In this document: in pieces, positions 26,423-37,764 of the stretch
Layout: every line of letters starts with the position of its first letter
How positions within the stretch are numbered: the stretch's first letter is position 1
Source: Platynereis dumerilii
Lineage: Eukaryota > Annelida > Polychaeta > Phyllodocida > Nereididae
Assembly: GCA_026936325.1 (NCBI GenBank)
Contig: JAPTHN010000109.1
Span: 62,001-126,000 of the forward strand
Direction of reading: 5' to 3'
DNA: 64,000 bases
Position numbers and translations under genes: made by a program
The notes under the pieces: generated by a model
What the model was told of the DNA's origin: nothing
What the model saw: only the letters and a program-made list of their open reading frames with translations
Database searches by the model: none

Positions 26423-26562
26423 TAGGGATTTTCCGATACCAATACCAGTATCGGTATTGGTGGTAGCAATAATGGAGTGGTATCAGATATCGGTGGTATC
26501 GGCAACAAAATCCAGTATCGGTATTGGATCAGAAGTGAAAAAGTGGTATTGGTGCATCCCTA
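26423..26562. mobile_element. 140-bp hAT-type MITE (TAGGGATGCACC group)
   Basis: The ends are TAGGGATTTTCCGATACC and GGTATTGGTGCATCCCTA, a pattern widespread in animal hAT-derived MITEs. Flanking 8-bp sequences CTATTTTG (26415-26422) and TTATTTTG (26563-26570) match at 7 of 8 positions and fit a hAT target duplication. The interior is made of GGTATCGG-type words, and there is no coding capacity. Weaker relatives lie at 4250-4432, 51585-51685 and 53635-53785. Confidence 0.85.
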
Positions 26563-26570
26563 TTATTTTG

Positions 26571-28904
26571 CCATTATGTGATATAGATCGTTATTGTTAA
26601 ATACAATTCAACCAATTTCGAATTTCTGGCTAATGAATGATGTTGGGCCAGGTTCAATAATAATATGATGGTATTGGCTGATGGACTGATTGTACCCCCA
26701 CCTGTTGTGGGTAGTTCATCATTTGAAATTATCGATTTTTATAATTTTAGCAATGTCAAAGAATAATTGGGTTACTTGGCTATAAAATAAATAACTATAT
26801 ATTATGTGTACCTACATAATTATGTTATGTATTGCAGAAGATCTTATTGAGAGTGTGTGTAAAGCCTTATTTTGAGTAGAGACTATTCCCCTCCTGAGGT
26901 CTTTGAAGTTTTTCAAAGGTGACGTTTCTCAAAGGTGAAGGACAGTAAAGGTCCATGGAGATCACTTCGTAGCCAAAGGGCCTTTTTGCTACCAACACCT
27001 CCAGGTCCTTATTATGCCCTTACAGCTTACACACTATTAACTCCAGCTGGTGGGGGCAAGAGCTACTACAGGTTATAAGGGTTATAGTATAGTTCTAATG
27101 ACCTATCTATAAGGGTCACATATGTTGATGACCTAATTAAGCCCCAGGGGTATCCAGAGAGGGGTATTAGCCCTGCCTCCATAGGACCCCATGTTCACCA
27201 ACTGATTGATTTGTGAGCTGCAGTGAGCTTATGGTGTTGATATGCATATCATTGGTGTCTGAAGTGATGATGTCTCATTCCTCCTATTTGATGTCTATCA
27301 TAGCTACCTCGATGAATTGATAAGGAGGGTGGGTAAACACTACCTCCTGTGGAGTGCAGACATTCTATTCAGTGGAGTGCCTTTTCTACAGGTACATCAG
27401 GCCTATCAAAGATTATTATGGTCTCTGCTTTGACAATCTGTAATATCTGTTGGTGGACCAATGATGATACTTAGTATCCATTTGTTTTGTCTTAAAAAGT
27501 AGACTGGGCAATACTTTTAGTCTATTATTCCATTCAATGGCATTCATGCAGAATAGACTAGGAGCAGTCATTTTGCAAAAAGGTAAACAAGTTGCCCTCC
27601 AACTTTTCTGTCTGTTGTCTGTATTTGTGAAGTTGTCTTCCTCTCCAGGTACTTATTGTGTCAGAAAAATATTGTTCACTATTATTCTGCCATTTGTGAT
27701 TTAGTACAGTGATAAATACATTGTATCAGCTTGGGATTGTGTCAATTTGTTTTCTGAAAATCTATAATTCTGATAACAAAGCCCTTTTGCTGAACGGTTG
27801 ACCAAGTGCCTCTTGAAGTGTTTGCTTTATGAATTATTAGTGATAACAAACCATTCAACAAGTGATTGCTCTATTATTCCTATTTGTTTAGGGTTGACAG
27901 TGGAATTCTGAACAGAAGTAAGAGGATTTATGAACTATTTGAACTGTATTGTTTTGAATAGGATCATCAATGACATCATAACTTGTTATAAGTCTATCAG
28001 ATGTGTTCCTCCAAAATATGAGTCAGTTTTGAAGTATGTGGAATAAGTCTATAGCTAATGAGTTAGAGACACAGATACTTGTTGGCAAAATGAAACATCA
28101 TGATCTCCAGATAAATCTAACTTTAGCCAAAGATTCGACAAATCGACCTTCAATGTTGATGGTGCTATAATCAAACATCTCTTTCGAATGTTGGCAAAAG
28201 ACCTTAATTAAGATATGATCAAGGCTAAGCAATCCTCATTTAAAGGTCATTCTCATAGTGATATTCTGCATAGCTCTAATCAAAAGGTCATCTGCCTTCT
28301 ATCCAGGTGGTCCATGAGTTATATCCCAAGGGCCCACTTGATGACTTTGGAAATTTTCCAAAATTTTAATATGAGTCTCTTAACTCCTGTCACTCACATG
28401 AACATCAAATTTGAAATGGGTCCCCCTTTCTCTGAAAAGCCCATGATATAAGACTTTAGCTTTGTCCTCGTATTAAGACCCATGCATAGCTTCAATTTGA
28501 GGGAAAAGATGAATTGTTCATGTTTCAAAGAAGGTTGCTTCTGGAGGACAGTCAAAGGACTTGCCCTTCAAGTGGAAGTAGATCATATATTGGCCTATTG
28601 TAGTTCAAGTTCATTTAACAGAAAGTTTTCTACATGATGCTGATGTTGTAAGATTGACTTTTTTTGTAGAGTTTACATTGTAAAAATTGTAATTACAATG
28701 TAGAATGAAATCAATAATTGCTTTTCTTCTTGAGGTTAGAATTGTAAAGACAATTTAAGAACATCTTTAAAACAGGCAAGAAAATACTCCATTAGGCGCA
28801 TACGTCATATATAACAGGCTTGTCATTTTCTAAATTGGTGATGTATATTGTAATGCTCAATGATTTCATTCTTGTGTCAAATCGAAAGCCTAATGTCATA
28901 GATT
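26571..28904. other. AT-rich noncoding stretch, no gene seen
   Basis: No open frame of note, no splice-flanked exon with recognisable similarity and no clear repeat were found. Confidence 0.5.
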
Positions 28905-29090
28905 TTGCAGTGGTAGCATGCAGGGGTCGAATCCGGCTCTTGTTGGGTCACTTGGGCCTACGTTGGATGGCTGTTTCAATCATCCTTCTCTTCATTGCCA
29001 GGTCCTCCTCTTCATTGCCAGGTCCTCCTCTTGTCCTAATTAGCCTACCAAGTGCATGAATACAGGGCGTCCCAATCATCCATCCACCTT
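28905..29090 (+). mobile_element. SINE family B, copy 2
   Basis: It contains a polymerase III B-box-like GGGTCGAATCCGG near 28923-28935. The family body follows: GGGTCACTTGGGCC, TTTCAATCATCC, GTCCTAATTAGCCTACC, AAGTGCATGAATACAGGG and CCCAATCATCCATCCA. A 20-bp block (TTCATTGCCAGGTCCTCCTC) is tandemly duplicated at about 28991-29030 inside it. The A box is unclear. Confidence 0.75.
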
Positions 29091-29462
29091 AGTTTCTCTG
29101 GAAGAAAAGTGAAGTAAAAATTGTGCCTCAACCTGTGCCTCAACCTCAAACAAGAACACTTTGAAAACAAAGGGACAGTCACAAAAGATTTTGTAGGAGG
29201 GGTAAACAATGTGTAGATTGAGCCAACATAAATCTCCCTTTGCCCCGGGGCTATATTATGAACAAATGTGTGTAGCTGGACTAGTGATAAATTTCATGAC
29301 CCTCAGGTCTTCACCCCCAAGTCTGCCTGTGTCAGCTACCTGCGTATATCGTTTGCTAACTACCCGTACATGTATAGCAAAATCTTAGGTAGAGTTACAA
29401 AAACATTTGTTATACAATATATCAAATTGCAAAAATAATTTGGGAGGAGGTAAACCGAATTT

Positions 29463-29610
29463 GCTGAGTTTAGAATTACAGGAAGGTTTAGGTAGGTAGG
29501 TCTAGAGGTTGGTTGGTAGGTAGCTGGGCAGGTTGCTATGTAAGTAGGCAGGTAGGTAGGTAGGCAAGCAGGCAGGCAGGCAGATAGGTATTTAAGTAGG
29601 TACAGGTAGA
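29463..29610. repeat. GGTA/GGCA tetranucleotide array
   Basis: Imperfect GGTA, GGCA and GGTTG repeats with interruptions. Confidence 0.9.
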
Positions 29611-31460
29611 TAAAGTGTAGTTAGGGTACGAGGGAATATGAGCTCCAAACTTTCTAAAATTAGGTAAATTTATTTAATATATGGATTGGTTGATCATTGG
29701 ATTGATCATATGTTAGAACAAGTTGGTAGAAAGTTATGAAGACTGAAAAACAAAAAGAACAAAGCATGATGACTCATAACTATGATGGATCACATCTTTT
29801 TTAATCAAATACTTTTGTGATTATGAAAATCATATGCTCTTCAATATACTTCATATTCTTCTTTGTTTTGTCTTGGACCTGTTGCATTAGTTGTGTCCAC
29901 ATTAGGGCATCCTGTCACTTTGATGATGAAATATGAGGATAGGTGACAAGATCCAGCATTTACTGTGAGTTATATCAAGATGGATTCTTATTGTTGTGAT
30001 TGTCATATGATAAAGCACTTGCTTCTCTTGTCATCTGATGTAAACTGCTTAGCCACAGTGTAGGACAAAATGGACATAAGGAGTCAACATACTTGGTCAG
30101 TGAGATAGAGAAGAATAATAAGAAGACCCAAGGGCAAAGTTACAGTCTTTTGTGTCTCCATTGTCCATAGATATACATAAAGCATTTGACTGTGTTATGG
30201 CTGTTGACTACAGGGCTGGCTAATGCCTTGTGCTGGTCTATATCCATTTCATTGCATGCAAATTGAAGTCCCCCAAAAGCATTAGCCATGTTTACAAATA
30301 TTTACCAGCATTACCTAACAGATTAACATGGATCAGATAGACTTATCAAGTAAACACCCTGTAATGTCTTGTTTATTGTTGTTATCAGGGGGGTTTAGGA
30401 ATAATCACCTTATCTCTAGTACATTTAATACAATTTACTGGCTCAGGTACTGTTTAATGTTATTACTATCAAGAATGCCACAACCCCATGATAAAAATCT
30501 TCAAGTAGATATACAATACATTTACCCAAGCAAGTAGAAAATTGGCCCTGGCTATTGTCCACTATTGTCCAATAAATACATGCAGTGTCATGCATCCTCT
30601 AGAATGTTTGTATGATGCCACACATGTAATATTCTGTAATTGTTACCCACATTTTAAAAATTCATGTTGTTGGTTCGCCATAAAAAATGTCTTAGAATGT
30701 CCAGAAGAACACTCGACAGTGGATATTCTTAGGTAAAGCAATTGAATTGTTCTGGTCTTATACAGGAGTGTCCCATACTGAGGTTTTTTTTATGAAAATT
30801 ATTCTAAATTATGATAATTCCAAGGTATATTGAAAACATTTAATTAGAATTGGGTGACTATAGCTGAGACAAAACTCAAGTTACTTAGAAATAGAGAACC
30901 ACTTCCTTTTTGCAATTGGTTTGCACCTTATTAACACTCTTGAGAACTGTTCAAGAGGACTTAGAAGAGTAAATTCCAGTTAACATTCTAGTTAAGATAT
31001 TAACATGGTTATAAATATCTGTTCAGATTTCACAGGATCTAACTGAAGTATAATGTACTGACAGGTGTGACAGCTTCCTGCTCCTCTTCAATTATCTCAA
31101 ACGATCCTCAAACAGATGGACTGCACCTATTTCCACTTAGCATACCTGCAATTCCCCTTCCAACAGGTTGTTCTGGTTAAGACTGATGATATCTTGTTTT
31201 GGGTGCTTCCTGGTATGCAGTAGTACAATCAAAGGTGGATGAATGAGTTTGGATTGATAATTTGATATGATGATGAATGCATTTACACTTTTGACAAGCA
31301 GTTCAAGTACAACTCAGGACTGTGTCTTGCAGTTGGGCACTTCTCATACAAGACACTAGACAGCCAATGATGATATAAGGTTCATGTGCATTGTGCAACT
31401 TGGGAAGGACAGATCTTTTTATCTTGTATTTGTGTATAACTTTAGCAAGCTAATTAGGAC
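29611..31460. other. Noncoding stretch before the TSP1 exon
   Basis: No protein-like exon was seen. In particular I looked for a cysteine-rich somatomedin-B exon that would precede the TSP1 exon and did not find one here or further left. Confidence 0.5.
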
Positions 31461-31612
31461 AAGAAGATGCAGCAATAACCAAAGGTTGGTCGAAACTGCT
31501 GTCCAAGTAAGGTCCGGCAGACTCAACTAGAACTGCTTTCGAACCCCGGAACGCTGCGATTTGAGCTGAGAGTGCTACCTTTTGAGCTGCCTTCCTAGCG
31601 CCAGGTTTAGAA
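31461..31612 (-). mobile_element. tRNA-derived SINE-like fragment
   Basis: On the minus strand a B-box-like GGTTCGAAAGC lies near 31525-31545. An A-box-like block beginning GGCGCTAGGAAGGC precedes it by a tRNA-like spacing. The body beyond the tRNA-like head is short and matches no other copy in the window. It could be a SINE head or a degraded tRNA pseudogene, and it ends about 285 bp before the TSP1 exon. Confidence 0.5.
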
Positions 31613-31897
31613 TGTAACCTTGTGGAGTTTCTTTCTGAATGTTTTGATTATTGCAATCAAGAAAATAAACAGATTCTTAGTATCATTGAGATCACCAATG
31701 CAAAATTAAGATGCGAAATGGTTGAGTACCTTGTGCTTTTTGTGCATGGCCTATTATTGAAGGCTGAGTCCATGCTAATGACTTCTGCTGTAAAACCATT
31801 CCACATTGTGCGGTCGATTTTGAAGAAAAAATCAATGCTGTCATTATAAACTGTCATTATATGTGTTTATATCATAAATACTTTCTTCTTTTTTCAG

Positions 31898-32101
31898 CTG
31901 TAGACTGCATCCTGGGTGACTGGGAGAAGTGGACGGGGTGCGACAAGGAGTGTGGTTGGGGGAAGAAGACGCGAAGAAGGTCTGTCCTCAGACCTCAGCA
32001 GAATGGAGGAAAGCCCTGTGGCACATCTCTAGAAAAATCTTTTTGTTACGGTTGGAATTGCATCAAGACCAGGCATTCTCATGGTCATCATGAACTCCAA
32101 G
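31898..32101 (+). CDS. SBSPON-like gene, thrombospondin type-1 exon
   Basis: This internal exon of a secreted extracellular-matrix-type protein is bounded by a pyrimidine-rich acceptor ending TTTTTTCAG and a GTATGT donor. It is 204 nt, phase 1 at both ends. It encodes one thrombospondin type-1 repeat starting VDCILGDWEKWTGC, with the WxxW C-mannosylation motif, the RRRSVL strand, NGGKPC and six cysteines. The usual C-x(2,3)-S/T-C-G O-fucosylation site reads CDKECG, so the Ser/Thr is absent. The order of this repeat and the next exon's IIP...WR...DIRRNL segment resembles SBSPON/RPE-spondin proteins, where a somatomedin-B domain precedes the repeat. That domain was not found in this window. Another TSP1 family member is possible. 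Function beyond matrix or secreted localisation is inference. Confidence 0.87.
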
Positions 32102-34194
32102 GTATGTCAGTTTCATTAATAAAACTTTTTCTAATTTGTGTGAGAGACTGGGAGTTGTTCTTATGAGGTACGAATGGCGTATGATAGAAGTCTTATCCTG
32201 TATTGCGCTTTAGTGATCACTGTCATTGCCAAACATCCCATTAAATTTTCGGTGACAATTTCTGTATGTTAAAGTCCCATAATAGAATGAGTATAGCAAA
32301 ATGTCAGTGTGATTTTTAGAAAAAAATTATTTCGCAGTTCATGCACCAACCTAAAGGTTAGGTTTAATTTTAAAATCCTCATGTGAAGGTCGCCCCAAGG
32401 TTGATTGGATTTAATTTGTTTATAATAAATGTTTTTATGGCATTTTCTAATGTCCATAAAAGCACTTTTCTTACTAACTGTTGATTGGTTGAAAGTCCCA
32501 AATACCTTTCACTACAAGTTTGAAGTTGTTAATGACATCACAATGTTAATTTCACAGCGACCACTAAACGTCACATCGTCAACTCCGATTCGCGAATTGT
32601 TTCAGGTAAAATCTAACAATCCATGATAGCGTCTGTTGTGAAAGATTAATGCCTGCATTGTTTTTGTCAGTAAAAATTCACATAAAAATCCTTTCCTTTG
32701 TTTTTGTTATTGTGAGTGGAGACAGCTTGTGTTTTGGGTTTAATTTATGTGGAAAAGTGGAATGTGTGAAAGTATTTTTGTTTCAGTTTTGTTCATTTGG
32801 TATTTTGGGATAGATCTACCTATTCTAGGTCTACAAGTGAAGTAGTTGATAGTAGGATTGATATGTTAGTTTAGATAGTATAATAGCTAGACCAAAAAGT
32901 AAATTAATTTGGTAACAGTGGAAGAAACAAGTAGGGCCATTTGACCCCTTGTCAAATTTTCAATTTTGGATACTTTTCCTTTAACTCCGAAGTTCTGATA
33001 CTCGACGGTGGTTCTGAACCTGGAACCCTTGTGCCGGAGCCTTTTTCCATAACACAAGAGAGTCGCTCGTTGCCGTGTTGGTAAAAAAATTCCACCAACC
33101 TAGAACCGCTACACATGCAATTAAAACAGAACTACTTGTGAAGTTTCAATAGTTTGGAGTCAGGACAAGTATTCAAAACTGGATATTTTTAGAAGGGGTC
33201 AAATCAGGCTGTATCAGACCTCCACAGTCAAGTACAGTGCTGTACTCATTTTTCCTGCTGCACATTGTCATTACATTAAATTAGTCAATTGACCCATTTT
33301 AGTCAGTATGTTTTGGATGGTGATAGAACTTTTATTTTACAATGAAGGCTTGTGAGGTCATTATTACTTGGTTGATCTGGTATACTGCAATTAATCACTT
33401 GGTAGAAAATCACTATTAGAAGATTTCATTTTGTAGCTAACAAAATTAATATTAACAATGTTATTGTGAACTTCAGTAATGACCAAAGTACCCACAATGA
33501 AATATATGTTGAGCTCTGGCCTTGGAATTTTACTAAGTGACAATATCAATTAATTATAGCGATTTTTTAAAAATTAATTTGGAGGCTGTTAATTTCTGCA
33601 TGAGGTCCTCTTAAAAGGATTTAATCAAATCGTAAAATTTATATATAATACATGTACTTGATGTAACCTTACCCTAATATCTTAGTGACATTCTCATTTA
33701 TTTAATGTTTGGAAAAATGGATGTGTCTGCACTTGGAAGTTAATTTTGTTTGGTTAACTTGTGAAAAGATTCAATAAGCATTGAGTGAATGAAGAGTGTA
33801 TAGAATGACAATGATAATGTAAATGATTATGGAATGTAAATGGTACTTGAATGTAAATGATTGTTGAATGTAAATGTCTGAGTGCAATGTATAACTGTGT
33901 CATGCTAGACTGATGCATGAGGTGTGAAGATGTGAGACTAAAAAGTGTGTGCAGAGGTAATTTGATAAAGAGATGTGTTCTAACTCTTTTGAACTCTATT
34001 TTTCCTTGGTAAGTTTGAAAAACTTGCTATAAGAGAATGTGGTTTCGATTTTTCCAAATCATCTGGATGGTAGCTTGAGATAAGCAGTTTCAGAACTGAG
34101 TTTATGCCTTTGTTGGGTATGCTTTTTATCTTGATTACACAATTAATGTTATGTTGATTGCGTTATATACATGGTCATACAATTCTTACAATAC
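32102..34194 (+). other. Intron of SBSPON-like gene, left part
   Basis: AT-rich intron sequence between the TSP1 exon and the Penelope-like element. No repeat copy matching other families in the window and no extra exon were identified. Confidence 0.6.
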
Positions 34195-34207
34195 ATGTGG
34201 TAACTTA
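34195..34207. repeat. Left 13-bp target duplication of the Penelope element
   Basis: ATGTGGTAACTTA occurs here and again at 36508-36520, directly repeated on either side of the retroelement. The right copy overlaps the last three bases of the right inverted repeat. Confidence 0.85.
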
Positions 34208-34242
34208 AAACTATGTAGATTTAATCCTGACCTTTGGAAATT

Positions 34243-34348
34243 CATATATTCAGTAATTCCAAGCAACAAAGGTCTATTTTTTACTCACAGGGAACTTTCG
34301 TCCTTGTCTCAAGGACTTCTTCAGCCTTCTGACAAATGCTCAGGGGTC
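34243..34348 (-). repeat. Left inverted terminal repeat with hammerhead-like core
   Basis: It is the reverse complement of 36405-36510, with a few mismatches. On the minus strand it carries CTGAAGA, a 7-bp stem GTCCTTG/CAAGGAC with an AGA loop, then GAAA. This is the catalytic-core order of the hammerhead ribozymes reported in Penelope-like elements. Confidence 0.85.
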
Positions 34349-34448
34349 CCTTAACATTGCCACAGCACAGTGCCAATTCACAATAAGAAAACTCGAGGAG
34401 GAACAGCAGACCCTTGAGGAATCAATTGCCCGCGAAACGGACGAGCAG

Positions 34449-36413
34449 ATGCGGGACGCCATATTGGATTTCACGAAGACGTCATACGAGCGCCATTTCA
34501 TGACCGCTAAAGAAAGACAACGAAAGAAGTTCGCTAACATGACCATAATAACACCAGCAGAGGAACAGAATACCATAGACCAGAACAGATGGGTTATCAA
34601 CTTGTCGAAAAAGGACATCAATGACGAAGAAAAGAACGTACTTTCGCTGAGGAGTAATATCACAAGGATTCTTAACAAAACCACAAGGATTAAACAAAAC
34701 ATTACGAATGACGAAAGACAAGCACTACAGAAACTCGCCAAGGATAAAGACATCATGATTCTACCAGCGGACAAGGGCAGAGTAACGGTAATTATGAACA
34801 CTGTTGATTACGAAAAGAAAATTGAAGGCCTGTTAACGGATGACAAAACGTACGTCAAACTCAATGGTGACCCCACAAACAAGTTTAAAACTCAATTGGG
34901 CAAACTACTAAAGAACTGGAAAGACAATAATAAGATCTCAATGAACACTTGGCAACGATTGTACCCCACAGCAGCAGAAACACCGAAATTCTACGGTTTG
35001 CCCAAAATTCACAAGAAGGACAATCCCTTGAGACCGATAGTGTCCAGTGTGGGTAGCATCACATACGAGTCAGCCAAACTCCTAGCCAGAATCCTAGGAC
35101 CGCTCACTAGAAAAACTGAACATCACAGCAAGAACAGCTCAGAATTTGTAGAGAAAATCAGAGATCTTGAGGTAGCTCCCCCATGGAAATTAGTGTCGTA
35201 CGACGTGTCGGCTCTATTTACCAGCATTCCGATCACAGAAGCATTAGAGGTTACCAAGAAACGATTGGAGGAAGACAAGTCTTGGATGGACAAAACCAAG
35301 TTAGAAGCCAAAGACATTTTGGAGCTTTTGAACATCTGCCTTAATACCACATATTTCACCTACAAGGGGACCTACTACCAACAGAAGCAGGGAGCTGCGA
35401 TGGGTTCCCCTATTTCCCCAATCATAGCAAATTTATTCATGGAACATTTCGAGAAAACGGCAATCAACACAGCAAGTATTCCACCGAAGCTATGGTACAG
35501 ATATGTAGATGACACATTTACAATGGTGCACATGTATGAGATCGACAGCTTCACACAACATCTGAACAGCATCAACTCAAGCATCAAATTCACCAGAGAA
35601 GAAGAAGAAGGGGGCACCATCGCGTTTCTGGACGTTTTGGTTCATGTCAAAGAAGATGGAAGTACGAAGACAACAGTGTATAGAAAAAGTACCCATACTG
35701 ACCAATATTTGAATTTCCTTTCAAACCACCATCTGGAACACAAACGATCAGTGGTCAGGACTCTACTACACAGAGCAGAGAAGATCAACCAGGAAGACCA
35801 GGACAAAAAGGAAGAGATTAGACATGTAAAAGAAGCACTTAGAGCAAACAAGTACGAAGAATGGACGTTGGAGATACCTGCGAAGAAAGAGAGAACAAAC
35901 ACAGAAGCCAGCCAGAAGAAAACGAGCACGGTGATTGGACTACCTTATGTTAAAGGAGTATCGGAACCACTGGCAAGGGTCTTCAAGAAACATGGGGTGA
36001 CCGTGTTCCACAAGCCCATCAACACACTAAGACGACAACTGGTCCATCCTAAGGATGTTACCCCGAAGTTGAATAGAACAGGCGTGATATACGAGATAGA
36101 ATGCAAGACTTGTAAGAAGACATACATTGGCGAAACAGGACGAACACTAGGAAAAAGAATAGACGAGCATAAGAGATTAACATCATCAGCAATCCATGAA
36201 CATTTAACCAACACGAGCCATAGGATTGATTGGGACAATTCAAGGATTCTCGGTAGAGAAGAGAACTTTATGAAGAGAAAGATCAAGGAGGCTATAGAGA
36301 TTAAGAAGCGCAAACCATCGTTAAATCGGGACCAAGGCCTGGACCTCCCCCCGATTTATGGCAGTCTCCTCCAGTCACATGACCTTTACCACCGGCGGTC
36401 ATGTGACCCCTGA
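34449..36413 (+). CDS. Penelope-like reverse transcriptase with GIY-YIG endonuclease
   Basis: The 654-codon frame is uninterrupted. In order it has a DKG motif near residue 108 typical of Penelope N-termini, the YGLPKIHK fingers segment (182-189), motif [13 protein letters not shown] (250-261, catalytic Asp252), motif [12 protein letters not shown] (314-324), motif C YVDD (352-355) and FLDV (393-396). After a Lys-rich linker comes a GIY-YIG nuclease: VIYEIEC (546-552), YIGETGR (559-565), EHKR (573-576) and a REEN segment near 603-606 that should hold the catalytic Glu. All key residues look present. The frame stays open upstream of this Met, through the left terminal repeat, so translation may start earlier or at a non-AUG codon. 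Placement within the Poseidon/Neptune/Penelope clades was not possible by eye. Confidence 0.95.
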   Translation: MRDAILDFTKTSYERHFMTAKERQRKKFANMTIITPAEEQNTIDQNRWVINLSKKDINDEEKNVLSLRSNITRILNKTTRIKQNITNDERQALQKLAKDKDIMILPADKGRVTVIMNTVDYEKKIEGLLTDDKTYVKLNGDPTNKFKTQLGKLLKNWKDNNKISMNTWQRLYPTAAETPKFYGLPKIHKKDNPLRPIVSSVGSITYESAKLLARILGPLTRKTEHHSKNSSEFVEKIRDLEVAPPWKLVSYDVSALFTSIPITEALEVTKKRLEEDKSWMDKTKLEAKDILELLNICLNTTYFTYKGTYYQQKQGAAMGSPISPIIANLFMEHFEKTAINTASIPPKLWYRYVDDTFTMVHMYEIDSFTQHLNSINSSIKFTREEEEGGTIAFLDVLVHVKEDGSTKTTVYRKSTHTDQYLNFLSNHHLEHKRSVVRTLLHRAEKINQEDQDKKEEIRHVKEALRANKYEEWTLEIPAKKERTNTEASQKKTSTVIGLPYVKGVSEPLARVFKKHGVTVFHKPINTLRRQLVHPKDVTPKLNRTGVIYEIECKTCKKTYIGETGRTLGKRIDEHKRLTSSAIHEHLTNTSHRIDWDNSRILGREENFMKRKIKEAIEIKKRKPSLNRDQGLDLPPIYGSLLQSHDLYHRRSCDP

Positions 36414-36510
36414 GCATTTGTCAGAAGGCTGAAGAAGTCCTTGAGACAAGGACGAAAGCTCCCTGTGAGTAAAAAATAGACCTTTGTTGCTTGGAATTAT
36501 TGAATATATG
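36405..36510 (+). repeat. Right inverted terminal repeat with hammerhead-like core
   Basis: Partner of 34243-34348. CTGAAGA (36429-36435), a perfect 7-bp stem and GAAA (36454-36457) form a hammerhead-like core. Stem III needs a bulged G (CTC/GAG), and a clean stem I next to the expected cleavage site was not found, so ribozyme activity is uncertain. The GACCCCTGAG start overlaps the end of the coding frame. Confidence 0.85.
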
Positions 36511-36520
36511 TGGTAACTTA
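36508..36520. repeat. Right 13-bp target duplication of the Penelope element
   Basis: Second copy of ATGTGGTAACTTA, identical to 34195-34207. Confidence 0.85.
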
Positions 36521-37573
36521 CTTCAGCAATTTGAGGTTTCAGGTTTGTGTTGATATTTCTCCTTGTGCTTTTTTGTCAGTGCTGACCATTGCTTTTTGTG
36601 TCCAGCTCACAAATAGCTAGTGTAAATGTCCATCAGATAATTGAGATCCCTGGTCATTCTAAGTGACCATCTGATGAATGGTCAGTTCAGTTCTTTTGTT
36701 GGTGGACAATGAGCAAAACAGAGTTGATAAATACTTCTCAAAACATATAATGACCTGCTGACAGCATTTAGGCTGTGTGTGAGTTCTGCTGGTCACTTCA
36801 TTGACCTTTCATAATAGGTGTACCGAGGAGGTCACATTGTCTCACCTGAGGTCACACAGTGTGACCTCACTATTCCAAGGTGGCCTCACCATGGCCCTCA
36901 CCATGGGACACCATATTGTGGTGAAAGTTTTGGGGTTTTGGCTTGTATCTATTAATTATTATTGGTAGATAACCATTTCAAAGTCACAGAGGCACAGAAG
37001 TACAATTTAAGATCAAGTCGAAGAGAAGTGAATTTGAAGGTTCTGCCCAGGTCTCTGACGACATGTAATTTGCTGTTTAGTTGATATTTATGAAAGGACC
37101 TTTACTACAGTAGCCAATTTAGCTTATTTTATTACCAAATTAAAATCAACTTAGTTTACAGCATAGATACTGGACGTGAATACACAAGTTTCTATTTGTA
37201 TTTGTGATGACAACCATCAATTATATATATATATATAGCTAAAATCATAATCCATATATATAATGCAAAATTATTTTGCCGGATCGGGAGCAACTATCTT
37301 TCCGTTACAATACCCCGGGTTAACGCAGCCAAAATGTATTATTTTTGCTGGGCCGGGTCACCAGGAAGCCTTATTATTTGTCATTAATTGTACATTGTAC
37401 CACAGGTGTATACTGCCACAGTGCATGTGTACAGTACAGTCCTACTCCAGGTTGTCCTACACCACGTACAGCAGTGTACAGTGTCCATATACCTGGCTCT
37501 AACCTTGGCCTCTGTTTGTCCTGAGTGGAAATGGGTCCAAAGAGGTCTCACCTTGTTACTCTGTGTGTTATGT
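36521..37573 (+). other. Intron sequence with AGGTCA half-site cluster
   Basis: This is host intron. The notable feature is a set of nuclear-receptor-type half sites, TGACCT at 36802-36807 and AGGTCA at 36829-36834, plus the 21-bp palindrome GAGGTCACAC-A-GTGTGACCTC at 36848-36868. A short TA run lies near 37222. Confidence 0.5.
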
Positions 37574-37764
37574 ACACTCTAAAAATTTTCAGACAAAATT
37601 GGTTTTTTAGATTCAAAATGGTTTTTTGAAAAACCAAATTTCAATGCAAAACCAACGTGGATTTTTAAAAAAATCCATGTTGGTTTTTTGCATTGAAATT
37701 TGGTTTTTCAAAAAACCATTTTGAATCTAAAAAACCAATTTTGTCCCGAAATTTTTTAGAGTGT
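37574..37764. mobile_element. Snapback MITE, copy 2
   Basis: A 191-bp near-perfect palindrome with ends ACACTCTAAAAA and TTTTTTAGAGTGT, close to copy 1 at 21257-21442. The arms share TAGATTCAAAATGGTTTTTT. Both arms are very alike, so this copy is young. No clear target duplication was found. Confidence 0.9.

Larger units (their letters stand above)
34208..36507 (+). mobile_element. Penelope-like retroelement, apparently full length
   Basis: A 2.3-kb retroelement lies inside the 14-kb host intron in the same orientation as the host gene. It has one long reading frame (34449-36413), 106-bp inverted terminal repeats (34243-34348 and 36405-36510) and a 13-bp target duplication. Inverted or tandem terminal pseudo-LTRs and a fused GIY-YIG endonuclease are typical of Penelope-like elements, which lack capsid genes. 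Some 35 bp lies between the left duplication and the left repeat, as is common for the irregular ends of this group. The open frame and closely matching repeats argue for recent insertion. Confidence 0.93.

Noticed and set aside
34340-34801. 153-codon minus-strand open frame
   Set aside because: It is antisense to the Penelope-like reverse transcriptase, which has clear motifs on the plus strand.
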